From NCBI RefSeq assembly GCF_030056795.1, contig NZ_JASHKQ010000024.1:1-45629 (forward strand): DNA of 45,629 nucleotides. The letters run 5' to 3'. This stretch comes from Rhodococcus sp. IEGM 1381. GTDB lineage: Bacteria > Actinomycetota > Actinomycetes > Mycobacteriales > Mycobacteriaceae. The number at the start of each line of letters is the position of its first letter. Position 1 is the first letter of the stretch. Positions 8,087 to 16,550 of this stretch are shown here, in pieces. Made by a program: the position numbers and the translations under genes. The notes beneath the pieces were generated by a model. That model saw nothing but the letters and a program-made list of their open reading frames with translations, was not told the DNA's origin and searched no databases.

Positions 8087-9802
8087 GTGAGCCTGCCCAT
8101 CCAGCTGACGTTCGACGAACTGGACACCCCACTGCACGAGACCACGTTCGTCATCGTCGACCTCGAAACCACCGGCGGCAGCGCGGAAACCGAGGCCATC
8201 ACCGAGATCGGAGCGGTCAAGGTTCGGGGAGGCGAAATTCTCGGCGAATTCGCCACCCTGGTCGATCCGGGCAGGTCCATTCCCCCGTACATCGTGGAAC
8301 TCACCGGAATCACGTCGGCGATGCTGATCGGCGCGCCTCGGATAGAACGAGTGCTACCCGGTTTCCTCGAGTTCGCCCGCGGCTCGGTGCTGGTGGCCCA
8401 CAACGCGGGCTTCGACACAGGTTTCCTCAAGGCCGCCGCCAGTCGTCTCGACATAGCGTGGCCCCGGTTTCAGGTGTTGTGCACCGTCAAGCTGGCTCGA
8501 CGGGTTCTCACGCGCGACGAAGCACCCTCGGTCAAACTTTCCGCGCTGTCCACCCTGTTCAGATCCGACACCCGGCCTACTCACCGTGCGCTCGACGACG
8601 CCCGCGCAACGGTCGACGTTCTGCACGGCCTCATCGAACGAGTGGGCAATCAGGGCGTCCACAGTTATGCCGAGTTGGTCGACTACCTTCCGGCGGTGTC
8701 GGCCGGCCAGCGCGCCAAACGCGGGCTGGCCGCTCACCTGCCCGGTACGCCCGGCGTCTATCTCTTCCGCGGCCCATCCGACGAGGTCTTGTACGTCGGC
8801 ACCTCGAACAACCTCAAACGCCGAGTACGCAACTACTTCACCGGGTCGGAGACCAGGGGCCGAATGAAGGAAATGGTCTCCCTGGCCACGCGCGTCGACC
8901 ACGTCGAGTGCGCGCACGCACTCGAAGCCGGTGTCAGAGAACTGCGACTGCTCTCGGCGCACATCCCGCCGTACAACCGCCGCTCGAAGTTTCCCAAGAA
9001 GGGCTGGTGGATCACCCTCACCGACGAGGCGTTCCCACGACTGTCGATAGTCCGGACGCCGACGCCCAACAGTCTCGGACCGTTCTCGGTTCGCGGTGAC
9101 GCCGCAGAGGCTTCGGCGCTCGTGGCGGAGTTCTGTCGTCTGCGCACGTGCACCCGCCGGCTGGCTCGTTCGGTTCGGCACGGTGACAACTGCCCGTCAA
9201 CCGACGTCGGCGGCTGCCCAGCGGCACTGTCCGGGCCATTGACAGCCGAGGAGTACTCCAGCTCACCTGCGCAGTTTCTTGCGCTCGTGTGTGGCCAGGA
9301 CGACGCGATCCTCTATTCGATGCGCCGCCGGGTCGCCGAACTCGCGGACAGGGAGCTCTACGAGACTGCCGCGCGCCTGCGCGACCGGATCGCGATCACC
9401 GTGGAGGCGCTACGCCGGATGCATCGGTCCTCGGCTGTGGCCGCGATCGCCGAACTCGTGGCCGCCCGGCGGACAGCGGACGGAGGATGGGAGTTGATCG
9501 TGGTGCGATTCGGCCGTCTGGCCGGTGCTGCGGTCGCTCCCCGCGGAGTGCACCCGATGCCCGTCGTCGATGCCATCACCGCGTCCGCCGAGACGGTGAT
9601 GCCCGATCCGACGCCGCTTCGAGGTGCGCCGCCGGAAGAGGTCGGCCTCATCGCGTCCTGGCTACGCACCGATGGGGTTCGCATCGTGCGTACGAGCAGC
9701 GGCTACCGCAGTCCGGCACGCTCTGCGGGTTCGTGGGAAGACTGGTGTCGAACGGCGAGAGAAGCCGCGCGGCAGGAGTGGAGCCCGCGGAACGACCGGT
9801 AG
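8087..9802 (+). CDS. DEDDh 3'-5' exonuclease fused to a UvrC-type GIY-YIG nuclease domain
   Basis: A 571-residue fusion. Residues 20-180 are a DnaQ/PolC-epsilon-like exonuclease: Exo I VDLETTG (D25, E27), Exo II AHNAGFDTGFL (D110) and Exo III HRALDDAR (H166, D171), all metal-binding acids present. Residues about 215-300 are a GIY-YIG domain (GVYLF at 223-227, YVG at 236-238, then the R-rich helix), like the UvrC N-terminus. A UvrC/UvrB-interaction-like helical region follows. It matches Rv2191 by position and is often annotated DEDD exonuclease domain-containing protein. A role in DNA repair is inferred from the domains. The in-frame ATG at 7997 would add 30 residues with no family character. 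The stop codon and the last ten residues lie in the first unit of a 32-bp tandem repeat. Confidence 0.9.
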   Translation: MSLPIQLTFDELDTPLHETTFVIVDLETTGGSAETEAITEIGAVKVRGGEILGEFATLVDPGRSIPPYIVELTGITSAMLIGAPRIERVLPGFLEFARGSVLVAHNAGFDTGFLKAAASRLDIAWPRFQVLCTVKLARRVLTRDEAPSVKLSALSTLFRSDTRPTHRALDDARATVDVLHGLIERVGNQGVHSYAELVDYLPAVSAGQRAKRGLAAHLPGTPGVYLFRGPSDEVLYVGTSNNLKRRVRNYFTGSETRGRMKEMVSLATRVDHVECAHALEAGVRELRLLSAHIPPYNRRSKFPKKGWWITLTDEAFPRLSIVRTPTPNSLGPFSVRGDAAEASALVAEFCRLRTCTRRLARSVRHGDNCPSTDVGGCPAALSGPLTAEEYSSSPAQFLALVCGQDDAILYSMRRRVAELADRELYETAARLRDRIAITVEALRRMHRSSAVAAIAELVAARRTADGGWELIVVRFGRLAGAAVAPRGVHPMPVVDAITASAETVMPDPTPLRGAPPEEVGLIASWLRTDGVRIVRTSSGYRSPARSAGSWEDWCRTAREAARQEWSPRNDR

Positions 9803-9899
9803 GGCAGGAGTGGATCCCGCGGAACGACCGGTAGGGCAGGAGTGGAGCCCGCGGAACGACCGGTAGGGCAGGAGTGGAGCCCGCGGAACGACCGGTAGA
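9772..9899. repeat. 32-bp tandem repeat, four units
   Basis: Four head-to-tail 32-bp units begin at 9772, 9804, 9836 and 9868 (unit starts GCAGGAGTGGAGCCCGCGGA). They are identical except for one G-to-T change in unit 2 and the last base of unit 4. Each unit contains the palindromes CCGCGG and ACCGGT and a TAG triplet. The first TAG is the stop of the exonuclease/GIY-YIG gene, so the repeat encodes its C-terminal RQEWSPRNDR. With no spacers it is not a CRISPR. The unit looks like an interspersed intergenic repeat of the genus, but that needs a genome search. Confidence 0.95.
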
Positions 9900-9957
9900 A
9901 CTAGGGTTTGGGTGGGAGCTCGTCGCACATCGGGCTCGAGACGCATGAGGAGCACAG

Positions 9958-10233
9958 ATGATCAATGCAATCGTCTTGATCGACGCCGAGGCCGATTTGA
10001 TTCCGGAGGCGGCGCAGGCCGTTGCCGATGTCGACGGTGTGACAGAGGTCTACTCGTGCGCTGGGGATGTCGATCTGATCGCCATCGTCAAAGTGCGCGA
10101 CCATGCCTCGATCGCCGACGTGATCACCAAACACATCAATCGTGTGCGTGGTGTTCGGAGCACCACGACTCACATTGCGTTCCAGTCGTATTCGAGCGCC
10201 GACGTCGATGCAGGATTCTCGATCGGCGAGTAG
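9958..10233 (+). CDS. Stand-alone Lrp/AsnC effector-binding (RAM) domain protein
   Basis: A 91-residue protein consisting only of the alpha-beta effector-binding domain of Lrp/AsnC regulators (INAIVLIDAEADLIPEAAQAV, then GVTEVYSCAGDVDLIAIVKV). The N-terminal helix-turn-helix is absent, so it is not itself expected to bind DNA. Such stand-alone domains form dimers or larger rings and bind amino acids; they may modulate full-length Lrp proteins (inference). Start ATG 9958 follows GAGGAG at 6 nt. It converges on trpD, with 11 bp between the stop codons. Conservation of the pair beside trpD suggests a link to amino-acid sensing, but this is not shown here. Confidence 0.9.
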   Translation: MINAIVLIDAEADLIPEAAQAVADVDGVTEVYSCAGDVDLIAIVKVRDHASIADVITKHINRVRGVRSTTTHIAFQSYSSADVDAGFSIGE

Positions 10234-10244
10234 GACACAGTTCG

Positions 10245-11306
10245 TCAGTCGGCCGATGCGGTGGTGCAGCGTGCCCAGTCGGCGAGTAGACGCGACGCGG
10301 AACCGCTGTCGACAACTGTTGCGGCAGTTGCCAATCCGGCTTCGATTCGCTCACGCAGATTCCCGGAGACGCCCTGATGCGCGGCAATGGCCGCGGCGGC
10401 GTTGAGCAGCACGGCGTCCCGGATCGGTCCGTGTTCGCCGGCGAACACGCGATGCGCCACTGCGGCATTGAACTCCGCGTCGCCGCCTCTGAGGGCTTCG
10501 ATCGGCGCTCGGGCAATCCCGTAGTCGAGTGGATCGATCGTCTCGACGGTCACCGAGCCACCGGACACCACGTGCACGGTCGTCGTGGTGGAGAGGGTGA
10601 TCTCGTCCAGTCCGTCGTCGCCACGTACGACGAGCACCGAGCTGCCACGGCCGGCGAACACGTCGGCCATCACGGGAGCCAAACTCTCGAAGGCGCAGCC
10701 GATCAGGCCGGCGCGCGGGCGGCCCGGGTTGGTCAATGGCCCCAGCACGTTGAACACCGTCGGGATGCCGATCTCTTTGCGCGGTGCCGCGGCGAAGCGA
10801 AGTGCGGGGTGGTGGATCGGCGCGAAGCAGAACCCGATTCCGACTTGTTCGACGCTCGACGCAACGGCGTCGGCCCCGAGAGTCACGCGGACACCCAGTG
10901 CCTCGAGCACATCGGTCGTGCCGCTCTTGGACGACGCCGCGCGGTTGCCGTGCTTGACCACTCGTATTCCGCTGGCGGCAACGACGATCGCAGCCATCGT
11001 GGAAATGTTGACGGTATCGGCACCGTCGCCGCCGGTGCCCACGACGTCGACGGCGTCGGAATCTGTGTCCACCAGCACCGCGTGTGCCAGCATCGACTCG
11101 GCGAGACCGTTCACTTCCGCCGGGGTAGGCCCCTTCATCCTGAGGGCCACTCCGAACGCAGCGATCTGCGCCGATGTCGCGTTGTCGGCCATGATCTCGT
11201 CCATCACCCAACCGGTGTCGGCGCTCGACAGGTCGGAATGTGTGGTCAACGCTCCGAGGATGCGACGCCACGTACGCGGCTCTTCGTCATTGGTCGGTGC
11301 ATTCAT
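10245..11306 (-). CDS. trpD: Anthranilate phosphoribosyltransferase
   Basis: A 353-residue TrpD. It transfers the phosphoribosyl group from PRPP to anthranilate, the second committed step of tryptophan synthesis, in the cytosol. The PRPP-binding signature GTGGDGADTVNIST is present, with the KHGNRAASSKSG loop and the helical N-terminal domain (ILGALTTHSDLSS). The start at 11306 (MNAPTNDEEPRTW) gives the normal family length; the open frame continues upstream only as non-coding extension. No other trp genes are nearby, as in M. tuberculosis (Rv2192c), where trpD is likewise separate. It is convergent with the AsnC-domain gene. No trp attenuator or clear promoter is visible in the 49 bp upstream. 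Confidence 0.95.
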   Translation of the reverse strand: MNAPTNDEEPRTWRRILGALTTHSDLSSADTGWVMDEIMADNATSAQIAAFGVALRMKGPTPAEVNGLAESMLAHAVLVDTDSDAVDVVGTGGDGADTVNISTMAAIVVAASGIRVVKHGNRAASSKSGTTDVLEALGVRVTLGADAVASSVEQVGIGFCFAPIHHPALRFAAAPRKEIGIPTVFNVLGPLTNPGRPRAGLIGCAFESLAPVMADVFAGRGSSVLVVRGDDGLDEITLSTTTTVHVVSGGSVTVETIDPLDYGIARAPIEALRGGDAEFNAAVAHRVFAGEHGPIRDAVLLNAAAAIAAHQGVSGNLRERIEAGLATAATVVDSGSASRLLADWARCTTASAD

Positions 11307-11355
11307 GGCTGATCCGTTCGTCGGTCCGTGGCGGCGGACATGGTGCGGTGGAAGC

Positions 11356-11832
11356 TTAGCCAGACGCCGGGTCGGTCTGTGCCGGCTGCAGCGCATCCCA
11401 CCCGAGCACAGCGCCACCCCGGCGTTGGGCGAGGCCCGCCATTCGAGACCGCTCCTGCGAACAGTGCAATGCGTCGAGCACCTGCACGCGCTGCAGAACC
11501 AGCGCAACGCCGTCGTCGACGTGTGGGCGGTAACCGTCGATGTCCGACAACTCGACCGCAGGCCCCACTTCGTAGTCATCCTGGGCCGCGACCGCCGCCG
11601 CGTCCTCTACTTCGTGTGCCGGCAGCAGCAGATGATGCCGAAGCAACACATCCGACGCCGCCGTCCACACCGGAGGAATCCGGGCTGCGTCGTCGAGCAC
11701 AGCCGAACACGCCTGCGCGTCGTCGAAGCAACTCGCCACTATCACCAGATCCTCGCGCGTGGGGTCCAGACGTTCTGCGGTCGACCGCGAGAACAGCCGC
11801 CGAAACCATCCACCTTCGGTGCTCTTTACCAT
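11356..11832 (-). CDS. Conserved hypothetical protein upstream of trpD
   Basis: A 158-residue protein reading in the trpD direction, ending 49 bp before it. The start chosen is the ATG at 11832 (MVKSTEGGWFRRLFSRST), 151 bp from the divergent ctaE start, with a weak AAGG upstream. The central region (LVIVASCFDDAQACSAVLDDAARIPPVW) resembles a compact alpha/beta domain with a helix-rich C-terminus. No signal peptide, membrane segment or known catalytic motif was seen. I do not recognise the family. Codon use with G/C at third positions and balanced composition argue for a real gene. It may be co-transcribed with trpD. Confidence 0.65.
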   Translation of the reverse strand: MVKSTEGGWFRRLFSRSTAERLDPTREDLVIVASCFDDAQACSAVLDDAARIPPVWTAASDVLLRHHLLLPAHEVEDAAAVAAQDDYEVGPAVELSDIDGYRPHVDDGVALVLQRVQVLDALHCSQERSRMAGLAQRRGGAVLGWDALQPAQTDPASG

Positions 11833-11983
11833 GAGGCCAGCCTTGCACGACTGGACCCTACCGGCCCGTACAGCCCTCCTGACCAGCATGGGAACAAGAG
11901 CACTCCTGGATTCGTTGTGCTGCGACGCGCCCAGAGCGGACCCGGATATGCCTTCCGTACTACGACGGGTCATACTTCTTTCT

Positions 11984-12595
11984 GTGACGAGCGCTGTAGG
12001 GACTCAAGGATCGGCAATCACCCAACGCGTGCACTCGCTGAACCGTCCCAATATGGTCAGCGTCGGCACGATCGTGTGGCTGTCGAGTGAACTCATGTTC
12101 TTCGCCGGGCTGTTTGCGATGTACTTCGTCGCGCGAGCCCAGGCGAACGGAAACTGGCCACCGGAACCGACCGAACTGAACCTGGTTCTGGCCGTACCGG
12201 TCACGGCGGTGTTGATTGCATCGTCGTTCACCTGCCAGCTGGGTGTATTCGCCGCCGAACGCGGTGACGTCTTCGGACTCCGACGGTGGTACACGATCAC
12301 CCTGATCATGGGCGCATTCTTCGTGTCCGGCCAGGCGTACGAGTACTACCACCTTGTCGAAGAGGGCACGACGATCTCGAGCAGCGTCTACGGCTCGGTC
12401 TTCTACATCACGACCGGCTTCCACGGACTGCACGTGATCGGCGGACTCATCGCCTTCGTCTTCCTGATCACCCGAACGCTGGTCAGTAAGTTCACTCCCG
12501 CGCAGGCCACCGCGGCCATCGTCGTCTCGTATTACTGGCACTTCGTCGACATCGTCTGGATTGCCCTCTTCGCGACGATCTACTTCATCCGCTAG
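11984..12595 (+). CDS. ctaE: Cytochrome c oxidase subunit III (aa3 type)
   Basis: A 203-residue integral membrane subunit of the aa3 terminal oxidase, with five predicted membrane helices (first about VSVGTIVWLSSELMFFAGLF). It supports the catalytic subunit CtaD, which is encoded elsewhere. The GTG at 11984 gives exactly the length of M. tuberculosis Rv2193. The longer upstream frame is antisense to the preceding gene. There is no Shine-Dalgarno; CATACT lies 7 nt upstream, so the mRNA may be leaderless. It heads the ctaE-qcrC-qcrA-qcrB operon, whose products form one bc1-aa3 supercomplex in Actinobacteria. A typical motif, FYITTGFHGLHVIGG, is present. Confidence 0.96.
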   Translation: MTSAVGTQGSAITQRVHSLNRPNMVSVGTIVWLSSELMFFAGLFAMYFVARAQANGNWPPEPTELNLVLAVPVTAVLIASSFTCQLGVFAAERGDVFGLRRWYTITLIMGAFFVSGQAYEYYHLVEEGTTISSSVYGSVFYITTGFHGLHVIGGLIAFVFLITRTLVSKFTPAQATAAIVVSYYWHFVDIVWIALFATIYFIR

Positions 12596-12678
12596 TGACA
12601 GTCAGCACGCCAACGATAACGAACGAACGGATTCAGCCCCCGACGTTCGGCCCGTCCCGACACGACAAGGGATAGAAG

Positions 12679-13527
12679 ATGAGTACATCTCCCCCAGCAG
12701 AATCCGTCGACAAAGCCACCTCCAAGACGAGACGGCAGCGTAAGACGCGTCGACGCGTCACAGGTGCTCTCGTTCTGATGATGGGCCTTCTGAGCGCGGG
12801 TTTCCTCGCTTCGGCCCTTACCCCGACTCCTCAGGTCGCTACCGCCGACACCGACTCGGCTGCGCTCATTCGCGAAGGCAAGCAGCTGTACGACACGTCG
12901 TGCGTGACGTGCCACGGTGCCAACCTGCAGGGCGTTCAGGATCGCGGACCGAGCCTGATCGGCGTCGGAGAAGCCGCCGTCTACTTCCAGGTCTCGAGTG
13001 GCCGCATGCCGGCCGTGCGCAACGAGGCACAGGCACTGCGCAAGCCGCCGAAGTTCAACGACAAGCAGATCGACGCTCTCGGTGCCTACGTCGGCGCGAA
13101 CGGCGGCGGACCCACGGTCATCCTCGACGACAACGGCGAGGTTGCTCAGGAATCGCTGCGCGGCGACGACATCGCACGTGGCAGTGAGCTGTTCCGGTTG
13201 AACTGTGCGTCCTGCCACAACTTCATCGGTCAGGGCGGTGCTCTGTCCTCGGGCAAGTTCGCGCCCGACCTCGGTCCTGCGAACGAGCAGGAGATCTACA
13301 CCGCGATGGTCACCGGTCCGCAGAACATGCCCAAGTTCTCCGATCGCCAGCTGACGATCGAGGAGAAGTCGGACATCATCGCGTACGTCAAGTCAGCTCA
13401 GGAGACCAAGGCCGCGGGCGGTTGGGGTCTCGCGGGCTTCGGTCCTGGTACCGAGGCGATCGCGCTGTGGGTTGTCGGAATCGCCGCAGTCGTCGGCGCA
13501 ACACTGTGGATCGGAGCGAGGTCATGA
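12679..13527 (+). CDS. qcrC: Cytochrome bc1 complex diheme cytochrome c subunit
   Basis: A 282-residue diheme cytochrome cc. It has an N-terminal membrane anchor (about residues 28-47), two heme-binding sites CVTCH (C75, C78, H79) and CASCH (C176, C179, H180), and a C-terminal membrane helix (EAIALWVVGIAAVVGATLWI). In Actinobacteria the two heme domains replace soluble cytochrome c and pass electrons directly from the bc1 complex to CuA of CtaC. The N-terminus is Lys/Arg rich (TSKTRRQRKTRRR), setting it on the cytoplasmic side. It lies 83 bp after ctaE; its stop overlaps the qcrA start (ATGA). It matches Rv2194. Confidence 0.97.
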   Translation: MSTSPPAESVDKATSKTRRQRKTRRRVTGALVLMMGLLSAGFLASALTPTPQVATADTDSAALIREGKQLYDTSCVTCHGANLQGVQDRGPSLIGVGEAAVYFQVSSGRMPAVRNEAQALRKPPKFNDKQIDALGAYVGANGGGPTVILDDNGEVAQESLRGDDIARGSELFRLNCASCHNFIGQGGALSSGKFAPDLGPANEQEIYTAMVTGPQNMPKFSDRQLTIEEKSDIIAYVKSAQETKAAGGWGLAGFGPGTEAIALWVVGIAAVVGATLWIGARS

Positions 13528-14702
13528 GCGACGGTGATTCCGGCCGCAAAGACACGGCAAACACCAGTGGCGTGGATGCCGACAAGAAGTACACCGACGA
13601 GGAACTGGGTGCGTTGAGCCGCGACCAACTGGTCGAACTGGGCACCAATCTCGACGGTGTCGACGTTGCATTTCGTCGCAATCGTTGGGCCGTGGCAGGC
13701 ACCCGAGCCGAGAAGCGCGCCGAACGCAGCGTGGCGATCTGGTTCGCCATCGCCGGTCTCTCTGCCATCGCGTTCATCGGTATCTACTTGTTCTGGCCGT
13801 GGCAGTACGCCGGAATCGGCGACGAGAACTACCACCTCTACTCGCTGTACACCCCGCTGATCGGCGGCACGATGGGTCTCGCGATCCTCGCAGTCGGCGT
13901 CGGAGCAGTGCAGTTCACCAAGAAGTTCATCCCCGAAGAGGTCTCGATCCAGGACCGCCACGACGGAAGTTCGTCGGAGACGGACCGCAAGACCTTGGTG
14001 GCCGAACTGGGCGATTCTCTCGATACGTCGACCATCGGTCGGCGCAAGGTGATCAAGCGCTCACTGTTGTTCGGCGGCGGTGCTCTCGGCGTCATGGCTC
14101 TACTTCCCCTCGGTGGCCTGATCAAGAATCCGTGGGCCAAGGGCGAAGATTCCCCGTTGTGGGTATCCGGCTGGACTCCTCGCTACGATGGAGAGACCAT
14201 CTACCTCCGACGAGACACCGGGCGACCGGAAGATGTCGTTCTCGTTCGGCCCGAGGACTTGGACGCTGGTGCCATGGAGACCGTATTCCCGTTCCGCGAG
14301 GCGGACCGCGAGAGCGAGCACGACCTGCTCACATCTCTGCGCGGAATTCGCAACGCCGTCATGCTCATTCGCCTGCGCACCGATGATGCCAGCACGGTCA
14401 TCAAGCGAAAAGGCCAGGAGAGCTACAACTACGGCGATTACTACGCCTACTCCAAGATCTGCACGCACTTGGGTTGCCCGACATCGTTGTTCGAGCAGCA
14501 GACAAACCGCATTCTCTGCCCTTGCCATCAGTCGCAGTTCAACGCGCTCGAGTACGCCAAGCCGATCTTCGGACCGGCCGCGCGCGCGCTGCCCCAGCTT
14601 CCCATCACAGTCAACGAGGAGGGATACCTAGTGGCACAAGCCGATTTCAAGGAAGCATTGGGTCCCGCCTTCTGGGAACGTAAACCGGAGCGTGATTCAT
14701 GA
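13524..14702 (+). CDS. qcrA: Cytochrome bc1 complex Rieske iron-sulfur subunit
   Basis: A 392-residue Rieske protein. The ATG at 13524 overlaps the qcrC stop and gives an acidic N-terminus followed by three membrane helices (VAIWFAIAGLSAIAFIGIYL, TPLIGGTMGLAILAVGV and LLFGGGALGVMALLPLGGL), an actinobacterial feature; most Rieske subunits have one. The 2Fe-2S cluster motifs CTHLGC and CPCHQSQF are intact. It accepts an electron from menaquinol at the Qo site of QcrB and passes it to QcrC. Its stop overlaps the qcrB ATG (ATGA), so translation of the three qcr genes is likely coupled. It matches Rv2195. Confidence 0.97.
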   Translation: MSDGDSGRKDTANTSGVDADKKYTDEELGALSRDQLVELGTNLDGVDVAFRRNRWAVAGTRAEKRAERSVAIWFAIAGLSAIAFIGIYLFWPWQYAGIGDENYHLYSLYTPLIGGTMGLAILAVGVGAVQFTKKFIPEEVSIQDRHDGSSSETDRKTLVAELGDSLDTSTIGRRKVIKRSLLFGGGALGVMALLPLGGLIKNPWAKGEDSPLWVSGWTPRYDGETIYLRRDTGRPEDVVLVRPEDLDAGAMETVFPFREADRESEHDLLTSLRGIRNAVMLIRLRTDDASTVIKRKGQESYNYGDYYAYSKICTHLGCPTSLFEQQTNRILCPCHQSQFNALEYAKPIFGPAARALPQLPITVNEEGYLVAQADFKEALGPAFWERKPERDS

Positions 14703-16498
14703 GCCCTTCACTGCAAACCCTCGCAGCCAAGCAGGCCGACGACGTCGACAGTCGTTACCACTTGGCACCGGGATTGCGCCGTCAGATCAACAAGGTATTC
14801 CCGACCCACTGGTCGTTCCTGCTCGGTGAGATCGCGCTCTACAGCTTCGTGATCCTGCTGATCTCCGGCGTCTTTCTCACCCTGTTCTTCGACCCGTCAC
14901 TCAGCGAGGTCGTCTACCAGGGCGCATACACCCCACTCAACGGCGTGACGATGTCGCGTGCATACGCCACTGCCCTCGACATCTCGTTCGAGGTCCGCGG
15001 TGGTCTGTTCATGCGACAGATTCACCACTGGGCAGCACTGATGTTCGCCGCGTCGATCATCGTGCATATGGCGCGTATCTTCTTCACCGGTGCGTTCCGT
15101 CGTCCCCGTGAGGCCAACTGGGTCATCGGCTGCCTGCTGCTGATTCTGGCGATGTTCGAGGGCTTCTTCGGATACTCCCTCCCCGACGACCTGCTTTCGG
15201 GCACCGGTCTTCGCGCCGCCTTCTCCGGCATCACGATGAGCATCCCGATCGTCGGTACGTGGATGCACTGGCTGATCTTCGACGGCGACTTCCCGGGCAC
15301 CATCATCATCCCGCGCCTGTACGTGGCTCACGTGCTGCTGCTGCCCGCGATCATCCTCGCCCTGATCGCCGCCCACCTGGCGTTGGTCTGGTACCAGAAG
15401 CACACTCAGTTCCCCGGACCGGGGCGCACCGAGAAGAACGTCGTCGGCGTTCGTATTCTCCCCGTCTTCGCGGTCAAGTCCGGCGCATTCTTCGCCGTGA
15501 CGTTCGGTGTTCTGGCCGCAATGGGTGGTCTGCTACAGGTCAACCCGATCTGGAACCTGGGCCCGTACAACCCGTCGCAGGTCTCGGCAGGTTCGCAGCC
15601 CGACTTCTACATGATGTGGACCGACGGCCTGGCTCGACTCTGGCCGGCCTGGGACATCTACATCGCCGGTCGCTACACCATCCCGGCCGTGTTCTGGGTG
15701 GCAGTGATCATGGGTCTCGTATTCACGGTCATGATCGCTTACCCGTGGATCGAGAAGCGTCTCACCGGTGATACTGCACATCACAACCTGCTGCAGCGTC
15801 CCCGCGACGTGCCGGTCCGTACGGCCATCGGCGCGATGTCCATCGCGTTCTACGTCGTCCTGACGCTCTCCTGCGTCAACGACCTGATCGCGTACAAGTT
15901 CGACATCTCGCTCAACGCCATGACCTGGATCGGTCGCATCGGCGTACTGATCCTGCCTCCGATCGCCTACTTCGTCGCCTACCGGTTCTGCATCGGTCTG
16001 CAGCGCAGCGACCGGGCGGTACTCGAGCACGGCATCGAAACCGGAATCATCAAGCGTCTCCCGCACGGCCAGTACGTGGAAATCCACCAGCCGCTCGGAC
16101 CGGTCGACGATCACGGACATCCGATTCCCCTCGACTACCAGGGCGCACCGGTACCCAAGAAGATGAACAAGCTCGGCTCGGCCGGTAAGCCCGGCTCGGG
16201 ATCGTTGTTCACCCCGGACCCGGTGGCACAGAGCAAGGCACTCGAAGATGCTCTGCACAAGGGCGAACACGAGCAGCTCGCGATGCTCCGCAACTACCAG
16301 GCGGGAGTTCTCGGCAACGGCTCGAACGGTCACTCGAACGGCAACGGCCACTCGAACGGCAACGGTCACTCGAACGGCAACGGCCACGCAAATGGCAATG
16401 GCCACTCGAACGGCAACGGCAACGGCCACTCGAACGGAAATGGCCACGAAGACGCGGCGATCACGTCGGGTCGTCAGGACAGCGACAGCGGTCACTAA
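14699..16498 (+). CDS. qcrB: Cytochrome bc1 complex cytochrome b subunit with Asn/Gly/His repeat tail
   Basis: A 599-residue cytochrome b, the menaquinol-oxidising core of complex III and the target of Q203-type inhibitors in mycobacteria. Eight or more membrane helices carry the heme histidines (HHWAALMFAASIIVHMARIF and YVAHVLLLPAIILALIAAHL). The C-terminal cytoplasmic extension after about residue 450 is typical of actinobacteria. The last 60 or so residues are unusual: a low-complexity run of SNGNGH units (DNA about 16313-16450) ending EDAAITSG...DSGH. About 540-550 residues would be usual. The tail is in frame and ends at a proper stop 19 nt before the terminator hairpin. It is the last gene of the operon. 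Confidence 0.97.
   Translation: MSPSLQTLAAKQADDVDSRYHLAPGLRRQINKVFPTHWSFLLGEIALYSFVILLISGVFLTLFFDPSLSEVVYQGAYTPLNGVTMSRAYATALDISFEVRGGLFMRQIHHWAALMFAASIIVHMARIFFTGAFRRPREANWVIGCLLLILAMFEGFFGYSLPDDLLSGTGLRAAFSGITMSIPIVGTWMHWLIFDGDFPGTIIIPRLYVAHVLLLPAIILALIAAHLALVWYQKHTQFPGPGRTEKNVVGVRILPVFAVKSGAFFAVTFGVLAAMGGLLQVNPIWNLGPYNPSQVSAGSQPDFYMMWTDGLARLWPAWDIYIAGRYTIPAVFWVAVIMGLVFTVMIAYPWIEKRLTGDTAHHNLLQRPRDVPVRTAIGAMSIAFYVVLTLSCVNDLIAYKFDISLNAMTWIGRIGVLILPPIAYFVAYRFCIGLQRSDRAVLEHGIETGIIKRLPHGQYVEIHQPLGPVDDHGHPIPLDYQGAPVPKKMNKLGSAGKPGSGSLFTPDPVAQSKALEDALHKGEHEQLAMLRNYQAGVLGNGSNGHSNGNGHSNGNGHSNGNGHANGNGHSNGNGNGHSNGNGHEDAAITSGRQDSDSGH
16313..16450 (+). repeat. 18-bp minisatellite encoding the QcrB SNGNGH tail
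   Basis: Degenerate tandem units of TCGAACGGCAACGGCCAC. They encode one SNGH, then SNGNGH three times, ANGNGH, SNGNGNGH and SNGNGH. Units differ mainly by synonymous C/T changes, with one TCG-to-GCA change and one 6-bp insertion, so the array is evolving by slippage while the frame is kept. Confidence 0.9.
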
Positions 16499-16516
16499 TA
16501 TCTGACACAGCACGAC

Positions 16517-16550
16517 AGAAGGGCGGCACCGGCAACGGTGCCGCCCTTCT
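16517..16550 (+). terminator. Terminator of the ctaE-qcrCAB operon
   Basis: A perfect 14-bp GC-rich stem (arms 16517-16530 and 16537-16550) with a 6-nt loop, 18 nt after the qcrB stop. The descending arm ends CTTCT and is followed by CTGC, so the U-tract is weak. Confidence 0.75.

Noticed and set aside
9772..9899. CRISPR array
   Set aside because: The 32-bp units abut with no spacers and no cas gene is near.
16313..16498. Frameshift or assembly error at the qcrB 3' end
   Set aside because: The repeat stays in one frame, ends at a proper stop and is followed at once by a good terminator.
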